A DNA stretch of 64,000 nt from Gordionus sp. m RMFG-2023 (lineage: Eukaryota > Nematomorpha > Gordioida > Chordodea > Parachordodidae). Shown one piece after another: positions 57,392 to 64,000 of the stretch. The position numbers were made by a program, and so were the translations under genes. The notes under the pieces were generated by a model. The model ran no database searches. It worked only from the letters and a program-made list of their open reading frames with translations, and was not told where the DNA came from. Location of the stretch: assembly GCF_954871325.1 (NCBI RefSeq), contig NC_088777.1:28869366-28933365 (forward strand). The letters run 5' to 3'. Positions within the stretch are counted from its first letter, which is position 1; the number at the start of each line of letters is the position of its first letter.

Positions 57392-58360
57392 GAATATCAC
57401 GAGGCAACGGAAACGATGCGGTCTTTGCTTTGAAATTTTTTAAACAAATATTTCAAGATCTTCCTCATGTTAAATAAAAATATTTTATTGTAAGATTCGT
57501 GCGTTGAAAAATCGAAACACTATAATGTCCTTTGCTTTATACTATATTTTTTGATAAATTATACTTCAATTATAAGTATTTTGCGAATATTTTCTGAAAT
57601 GAGGAAGGATATTCAAATATACAATGAAAAAAGGATAAAATAATATAAAAATATTTTTCATATTAAATAAATTTTAAAACATTATTTTTGAAAAAAAATT
57701 AAAATATGGGATATTTTTTAATATATTTAATAAAATATGAAAAATGTGGCAGAATTGTGGTAGTTGAGTGTAGAAAATTTTGACTTTTTTTAAAAAATAG
57801 ATGGTATTCTACTAGTCAATGTAAAAAATAAATAATTGAAAAAAATAGCACGCTATTAGCTATCCCTACCAAAAAATATATGGCGCTAATTTACAACACT
57901 GATCACAATATCATTCATAAATGAAAATTCATTGCGTCAATTTATTAATAATTTGTTCTGTGTTGTGGATTAGATCTCGTTGAGTAAAGCTAGTCTATTA
58001 AATTAATTTTAAGATTACTTTGATTTAGGTTTTTATTCTCTGTATTTGTGCTTGTAATAATTTGGTATCATTGCCAAAATATACAGTAATTTTAATATAT
58101 TTGGAAAACTTATAAATTATATTTTAAAGTATGCAATGCTTCCACTGTCTTTCTTTCTCTACAAAAAATGAATCTCTCATACCATTTAAATTCTGAAATT
58201 ATTTGGCCTTTAGATACATTTATATCCTATGAATAATAAATATCTAATAATACTAAAATTTGATATATCCTCAGATGAAGGGGAGTTATAAGATATAGTA
58301 TTTGTAAATTGGATAGAACCATTTGATAAATCACAAATCGTTTATTGATTTGATATACCT
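57392..58360. other. AT-rich interval, nothing recognised
   Basis: I see no gene or transposon signature, only A/T homopolymers and short ORFs of random composition. Confidence 0.4.
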
Positions 58361-58364
58361 AAAA

Positions 58365-59610
58365 CGAATTATGTTATTGGATATTCGATTCGATTTAATT
58401 CGGTATTTTATGAATACAATAAAAGAATTATTCGATTCAAAAATTCGAATCGAATTTAAATAAGGAAAATATATTTTTCGTCGAATAATTTTTTATTTAT
58501 TATTCGATCGAGTTATACGAGATTATTGACTAAAATAAATTATTGTATTAATAAATATTGGAAAATAATCATATATTACATAGGAATTATTTGAAATTAT
58601 TCCTGTTTTATAAAATTTCTTAGAATAATGAAGAAACATTTTATATTTCTAAAATTTTTGTTGTTATTATTCGAATAAATTCATAATACAAAATTAACTT
58701 CTGAAAATTTTGGACGAAGAAAGTATTTATTTTTATAGCAATTTATAACATATATACAATTATTATAAACTAGTAGCTATCCCGTCAAGAATGACGGGTG
58801 AACCAGATATTTCTCCTTCGTTTGATGAAGGAGAAATCATAAATTTGACTTTTGGACTAAAATTATTACCACTTTATTTGTAAAATATTGCTAGATGTAA
58901 GTTTTTCATGCCTTATTTTAGAATATTATCCCAGATTTAAATTGGAATTTTTTAAGTGCCTACCTCTGTTTTATAATATCAACGTTACAACTATATTAAA
59001 TAATTTTAAAATAATGTTAAATTATAAAATAAAATATAATGTATGAAAATGTTCGATGATTATTAAACAAAATATAATATATCATTCAGTCAACCATTAA
59101 TACAATTAAATATGGACGTAATTTTTAAACAGAATGTCTTGCCAATTTCTGAAGTTTAAACATATTTAAAAGATGCGAGAATCACGTCGAATAAAACACA
59201 CTATAATGGTGGACGGAGATCGTTTTCCCGTTTTATCTAAAATGGCGAGAGACATATTATCAATACAAGAATCTTCAATCCCATGTGAGGGACTCTTTTC
59301 TGTTGGAGCGCATATGTTACCATAGAATGTCGTTAAAAGAGGATACAATCCGAAAAACTTTGTGTTTAAAAAATTAGTTGTTGTCAGATTTGCCTTCTAC
59401 ATTATATGAATATTATATTATTTTTCTACATTATATATAAATATACTATATATGTATGAAAATTTGTTTGTCTTTTATCCGTAATTAAATTTTACAAAAT
59501 AAATTTAACATTCGACCCTTTTAATTTCTGGTTAAAATAAATTTTCGAATCAAATCGAATAATCATTTTATTATTCGTATTAATTATTCTATTCGATTCG
59601 TATTGAGTCA
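58365..59610 (+). mobile_element. hAT relic with ATTCGAAT-rich ends and a transposase C-terminus
   Basis: Both ends are packed with ATTCGATTCGA/GAATCGAAT motifs in opposite orientation. Between them, 59171-59339 on the plus strand reads RFPVLSKMARDILSIQESSI and CEGLFSVGAHML, the hAT dimerisation domain. Exact termini and the target duplication were not resolved. The same kind of ATTCG subterminal repeat opens the hAT at 62938, so both may belong to one group. A pair of hairpins lies at 58781-58835. Confidence 0.65.
58781..58835. repeat. Two adjacent perfect hairpins
   Basis: CCCGTCA-AGAA-TGACGGG (58781-58798) is followed 12 bases on by TTCTCCTTC-GTTTGAT-GAAGGAGAA (58811-58835). Both have perfect stems of 7 and 9 bp in an AT-rich setting. 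They could be the terminal structures of a transposon such as a Helitron, but no other Helitron sign is present. Confidence 0.6.
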
Positions 59611-59619
59611 AAATTAATC

Positions 59620-60200
59620 CAAAAATGGAATAAAACGGTTACTTTATAATAATCCTCAATTGAGTTCTTGTAATATTGAAACGATATTTTTGTCGGTGAA
59701 AGCTGAGGCTTGTGAATCTCTAAATCATATAATTTCGCTTTCATCTCAACAATCATATAAATCTCGAGGAATTCCTGGTCAATATTATCTCTTGGTCTTC
59801 TAAGTTGTAATATTATAATATTTGCGATTCTCATACATCCGAGTTTCAGGTGATTTTATTTCTCCAAGAATAAGCTCTTCTAGAACCAAAAAATGCTACA
59901 ACTTGTTGTCGAAAGCCCTATCTAGTCGTCAGGCCTTTTTTGTTTCTCTTTTTCCTGTAGAACAAGAAGTCCCAGAAATAATTATATTCATCAAATTCCA
60001 TCTATTTGGATATCTGAACATTTATCATAGTTATTAATAGAGATAAATAAATAGAATTTTTTTTGGTTGATAAAAATATCTTATATCTATCAGTCAGTGT
60101 TGCAGACAGTGATAACCTCCTTTTTTTATTGCGAATAATTTTTTTATAAAACGGAAATAAAATAATATGTACGATATCAAAATGAAATATATTTAAAAAA
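59620..60200. other. AT-rich interval, possible further hAT debris
   Basis: The plus-strand ORF at 59822-60037 contains RVSGDFISPRISSSRTKK, which loosely resembles a hAT C-terminal segment, but the match is too weak to assert. Otherwise nothing is recognised. Confidence 0.3.
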
Positions 60201-60204
60201 ACTA

Positions 60205-60760
60205 GTGGTGTTAAGTAACGCTTACTCTTTTTGAAGAAAAGGAACGCCATTCGTTACCTTCTTCTAGAGGTAACGAGTAACGGTAACGCGTTTATTTTTT
60301 TTGAGTAACAATAACGCAAAACGTTACATAAACAAAAAGAAAAACATATTTTATTGTATTATAAAATTACTTTCTATTTTTTAATTCTTAATATAAATAA
60401 TTTAAGCCGAGTTTTAATTCATATCAACACTTCCTTCATTTTTATTTTAAATTCTCGTTGTTAAATTTTCTGTCGAAACTAATATTCAATCAAAATTCAA
60501 AGTAAATGTTAATAATAATATTATTATTATTATAATTTATTTTAAGAATATGATGTCCATAGTACTTATTTCTTCAGATGAATATGATTTAACCCTTCCC
60601 TGACCCTAATTTGAAATATATTTTAAACCAATAAAGAAAATTAATGGTACCAAGTCTACAATTTGTAAATATAAATTATATCCCAACACAAATATTTCAA
60701 TCTCAATGTCCAGCAGTTCAAACTTAAAAAGGCATTTTAAGGTAAAAAGATAAATTAATA
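60205..60760 (+). pseudogene. Start of a hAT element: GTAACG repeats and BED-finger relic
   Basis: A cluster of GTAACG/CGTTAC repeats (60205-60325) resembles hAT subterminal sites. Downstream, about 60640-60745, the plus strand reads NGTKSTICKYKLYPNTNISI followed by SSSNLKRHF, a BED-type finger with its first Cys decayed (C...SSSNL.RH). The rest of the transposase is missing. The element at 60847 lies just beyond. Confidence 0.55.
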
Positions 60761-60846
60761 TATCATTATTTTAAACATTACTTTAATAATAGAATAATAT
60801 TCTTTCATAATATTTTGAAAAGCTTAACCATGAATTAAAATATAAG

Positions 60847-61632
60847 TAGGGCTGTATCGATATTAAATATCAGATCGGATCGGCACCAATATTTCGCGTT
60901 TTCCAAAATATCGGATTGAACCGATATCTGTAAAAAACCGATCCGATCTTTTTACCTTTCTTTTTTTTTGTTATTTTATGTTATGTATATTTATTTTACA
61001 TTATTATAATATTTTCTAAATAATTTTTTTTTAAATAATGCTAATGCACAACACCCTCTAAATTTTATTTTTTTGTAAAAGTATAGTATTTTAAAAGTTT
61101 TTTTTATTAAAATCCAAAGTTTTAATTATTTTAAATCTTTTTAAATAATAACGCCAATTTTATTATTTATACTTTAAATAAAAGAATTATCTGCATTGGA
61201 AATATTTTCGATAAAGAGAAAGATTTTGCAAAATGCGTTATCATCTGAGTTTACCTTCAGTACGGCAGGGGATATAGATATTCCATATCGTAGAAGCTTA
61301 TTACAAGAAAATCTAGAGGCTCTCGTATTTATTTTAAAAAATCTAATATGTTATAATTTTATATATTAAATACAATTTTATAATTCATACCAACATTAAA
61401 TGGATATATTATCAAATATATGTTTTTTAAATTATAGTCTTAATTGTAGAAATAAAAAAAATTAAATTAAATGCATAATTTGATTTTTTGCATAAAAAAT
61501 ATTGATTTCTTAATTATATTTGGTTCAGGGGGGGGGGTAAAAATCAATATAAATATCGGATCGATATAAGTATCGAATCGGTTTTGAAGCAATATGGGAT
61601 CGGTGAAAAATATGTGGATCGGCACAGCCATA
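60847..61632 (+). mobile_element. hAT element, 786 bp, with transposase C-terminal remnant
   Basis: The ends TAGGGCTGTATCGAT (60847) and, on the other strand, TATGGCTGTGCCGAT (61632) are flanked by AATATAAG and AATAAAAG, an 8-bp duplication with one change. Subterminal GATCGG/CCGATC repeats fill both ends. At about 61240-61345 the plus strand encodes SSEFTFSTAGDIDIPYRRSL followed by ENLEALVFILKN, the hAT dimerisation domain. It is an internally deleted derivative. Confidence 0.9.
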
Positions 61633-61852
61633 AATAAAAGCAATTAAATTATACTATAGTATTGGGCTTGGAACAAACATTCAAATCCCAAGATTAACAA
61701 AATATTGGTTTTGGTTCAAAGTAATATATTGAGTTTTTTATATCTTTTATATCTTGTTTTAGATTGCTATTGGTTTGACTATTAATAAGTTTAAAGAATA
61801 AAAAATAGTGATTTTAAAAAACTTTGTTTAAATAATATATATATATGAAATA

Positions 61853-61880
61853 GTGGCGTAGCCAGGATTTATCCAATTAC
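61853..61880. repeat. Solo hAT terminus
   Basis: AGTGGCGTAGCCAGGATTTA matches the left end of the element at 35254. No partner end was found before 62200, so the element is truncated here. Confidence 0.7.
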
Positions 61881-62043
61881 AGAGATTTCTAGATTTTATT
61901 TATTGTTCAAATACTATATATAATATCCCATTATTTAACCAACTGTGTTGAGCACTAAACGCTCTTGTTTGTCTGATCAAAATTTTCAATTGTTGCTAAA
62001 AATAAATAAAAAATTGTTACATAAAGATGTTATCTTATAATAC

Positions 62044-62185
62044 GGTTTGACTAAATTACAAATGCCAAGGTAAACTGCAAATGCTTAGGTAAAAATTTGT
62101 TATATTCTCTCTTAATTGGAGCGAGGTTCATTTTCTTATTCTATAAATAACTTATAAAAATTTATATCCTTAGATATATTCAATA
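62044..62185. repeat. Single arm of the 55843-56773 element family
   Basis: GGTTTGACTAAATTACAAAT, AAACTGCAAATGCTTAGGTA and TTCATTTTCTTATTCTATAA follow the arm order of 55843-55990. It is cut off by the LINE fragment that begins near 62200. Confidence 0.8.
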
Positions 62186-62203
62186 ATAAATGAATAGACA
62201 TTA

Positions 62204-62937
62204 ATAGTTTTGGTACTAATAATAAACTCTAGCTACGAATGGTTGGAAGCCATTCCCAGCGCCAATCTTGGCCTCCTCATGACTGGCGAACAGCTACGTA
62301 TATCTATAGCCCTCCGCCTCGGCTGTAATGTCGTAGTTCCCTCCATCTGCATCGACTGTGGTCAGCCCATTGAATCGAAGGCTTACCATCCCTTGCACTG
62401 CAAGTTCTCCCGTGGACGACAACCTCGTCATAAATCTATCAATAACATTTTACTAGCCGCCCTCAAAAAAGTTAATATCCCATCTACCCTCGAACCAGTG
62501 GGTCTTTCAAACGAATACGCCATACGCCCAGATGGTATTTCTCTCATACCCTGGTCTAATGGTCTTCCGCTAACATGGGATTACACTTGCGTTGATTTTG
62601 CAGCCAAGTCTAACCTCTCATTTTCTGCTATCGAAAAGGCAAAAATCCTTAAAAAAAATAATAAATACGCTGGCCTCGCCAACACTATGTTCATTCCTAT
62701 CGTTACCAATACCCTAGGCATGTTTGGAAACGAGGCCCTCAATTTCATTAAAATCATAGGAAAAAAATGAGACAGATCTCAGGGGACCCCAATGAAGGAT
62801 TTTACCTTCGCCAGCAGATTTCCCTGGAAATTTGCTGGTCTAATTTTTTAAGTATTCACTCTTCTCTTGGATGATATATATCCCCCTTTTTTTAAAAATA
62901 TATATTTTTTTTTTATAGTCCTTTTTAATGTCTTCAT
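62204..62937 (+). pseudogene. LINE C-terminus: zinc knuckle and restriction-like endonuclease, 5' truncated
   Basis: An intact 186-codon ORF (62210-62770) is the end of a non-LTR retrotransposon polyprotein. It carries WLEAIPSANLGLL, a CCHC knuckle (Cys47, Cys50, His60, Cys64), the RQPRHKSINNILLAAL helix, and a restriction-like endonuclease with RPDG (106-109) and WDYTCVD (123-129), the PD...D core of R2-type nucleases that nick the target for primed reverse transcription. The reverse transcriptase is absent. After the stop comes a short untranslated tail ending in T-rich sequence at about 62937, where a hAT begins. Codon use is visibly less AT-rich than the surroundings. Decayed relatives lie at 16.3 and 27.8 kb. 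Being open and unmutated, it is the youngest of the three. Confidence 0.88.
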
Positions 62938-64000
62938 AGATTATTCGAGATACGAATAATTACGAATACGAATAATAAATTATTTGTTTTATCCGAATAC
63001 GAATAATCATTTATTCGATTCGAATAAAACGAATTATTCGTAATATTTAATAAATTGCTTTTTTTAAAAATAAATCTAACATTTGTCATTTCTATTTGAT
63101 AACCTGCCAATCTGACAGGTGATGTGTTTATAAAAAGACTAGCAAAAATTTTAATTTTAATTTCCCGTATTTTTTCAAAATTAATTATATTAAAAATTAC
63201 ACAAACCAAAAGTATATAAAAATATATACAAACCAAAGGTATATAAAAATATATTATATCTTTATAATAAAATATTGTTAGCTAGCCTAATTTTGTTAGA
63301 GGAGAATGATTCTGATGAAATAGTTATGGTTGATGTTGACAAAATTTCTTCACAAAAAAGAGCGATTATATGGGATCAATATCAACTCAATGGTGAAAAG
63401 GCTGCTTGCAATCATTGCAAGAGCATTATTAAATGCAAAGGCAAAACAACATCGCCTCTTATTAATCATTATAATAGGTTTCATTCACATCTCTGTAAAA
63501 ACAGTAATAAAATTGACACTTTTTTTAAAGCCTATATCACCTTTTTCTTTATCTAAAAAAATTAATTATAAAGATAATTTACTAAAATTATTTATTAATA
63601 ATAATTTATCTTTTAAAATTGTTAATTCACCTGATTTTAAAAATTTTATAAATGATCTTGATTCTTCTATAAAATCAATATGCTCCAATACTCTTAAATT
63701 GCATATGTATAATACATTTGCAGAAAAAGAACAGTTAGTAAAGGATATAATATCCAAAAATAAAAGTCAGATTAATTTTTCATCTGATATTTGGACTAGC
63801 CCAACTCAGGTTCCTTTTTAGGGTTAACAGCGCATTTTATTGATGATAATTTTAAAATAAATAACATAATTATGGATGTTGCTCCAATAAATGAACAACA
63901 TTCAGGTGAAAACATATTTAAAGCCTTTATTAAAATAATTAAAAATTATAATTTGGAGAATAAAAATTTTTATATAACTCTAGATAATGCTACTAATAAT
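62938..64000 (+). mobile_element. hAT element running off the window
   Basis: The left part, from about TAGATTATTCGAGATACG at 62938, has subterminal ATTCGAATA/TACGAATAA repeats to about 63045, then the transposase gene. The right end is outside the window, so the target duplication cannot be checked. Confidence 0.75.
63275..64000 (+). pseudogene. hAT transposase N-terminal half, BED finger, frameshifted, incomplete
   Basis: The first frame (to 63556) has ISSQKRAIIWDQYQLNGEKA and a BED finger CNHCKSIIKCKGKTTSPLIN followed by HYNRFHSH. A frame change near 63530 continues with KLHMYNTFAEKEQLVKDIIS and INFSSDIWTSPTQV, the start of the RNase H-like catalytic fold with its first Asp. Another frame change near 63815 leads to FLGLTAHFIDDNFKINNIIM and NFYITLDNATNN at the window edge, where the second catalytic Asp region begins. 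The order is that of a normal hAT transposase. Two lesions make it a pseudogene unless they are sequencing errors. Confidence 0.8.

Noticed and set aside
59166-59348. Minus-strand ORF of 60 codons
   Set aside because: The plus strand gives a clear hAT C-terminal domain over the same bases.

Overview
The window is a very AT-rich piece of a metazoan nuclear genome, roughly three quarters A+T by eye. It holds few host exons in a dense, nested bed of transposable elements. The animal assignment rests on a spliced gene for a NAB-type (NGFI-A-binding) corepressor, a family known only from animals, on a profilin gene with a spliceosomal intron, and on retroelement and hAT families usual in invertebrates. 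I cannot name the species. I see no tRNA or rRNA gene, CRISPR array, operon or prokaryotic signal.

Host genes. (1) Profilin on + : exon 1 at 14797-14956 and exon 2 at 22062-22399, joined across a 7.1-kb intron full of repeats. (2) A divergent, unidentified gene on - (about 13811-14573), starting 223 bp from the profilin ATG. (3) A NAB gene on - with six exons between 54476 and 50156, plus an alternative Asn/Ser-rich 3' exon (49433-49056) and further coding-like sequence to 48802. Its first exons (NCD1 domain) are not recognised here.

Transposons, left to right: a broken ZMYM1-like hAT (1.9-4.1 kb); a 2.9-kb hAT with perfect 8-bp target duplication (6380-9281) invaded by a LINE; three small hAT elements with GC-rich ends (9898-10776, 11253-11649, 12548-12947); LINE and foldback debris in the profilin intron; a near-complete Ty3/gypsy element with 138-bp LTRs (23654-27629); a degenerate LINE with R2-like endonuclease ancestry (27.8-29.9 kb); a MITE (30281-30628); a MULE-like element with a FLYWCH zinc finger (30800-34920), interrupted by a gag-only LTR retrotransposon (32191-34547); a hAT (35254-36960) with a duplicated right end; an inverted second copy of the 6380 hAT (38251-41562) carrying a second MULE (39265-40785); a hAT with a nearly readable transposase (45685-48604); hAT debris and MITEs around the NAB exons; and hAT, LINE and foldback pieces from 55 kb to the end, where a hAT transposase runs off the window.

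Almost every dated insertion is a hAT, recognised by 8-bp target duplications and a C-terminal dimerisation remnant. The most unusual object is the gag-only retrotransposon. Its gag start codon lies inside the LTR, and the reading frame runs through the tRNA primer-binding site. Between gag and the polypurine tract it carries six 80-bp repeats, each with two short hairpins.
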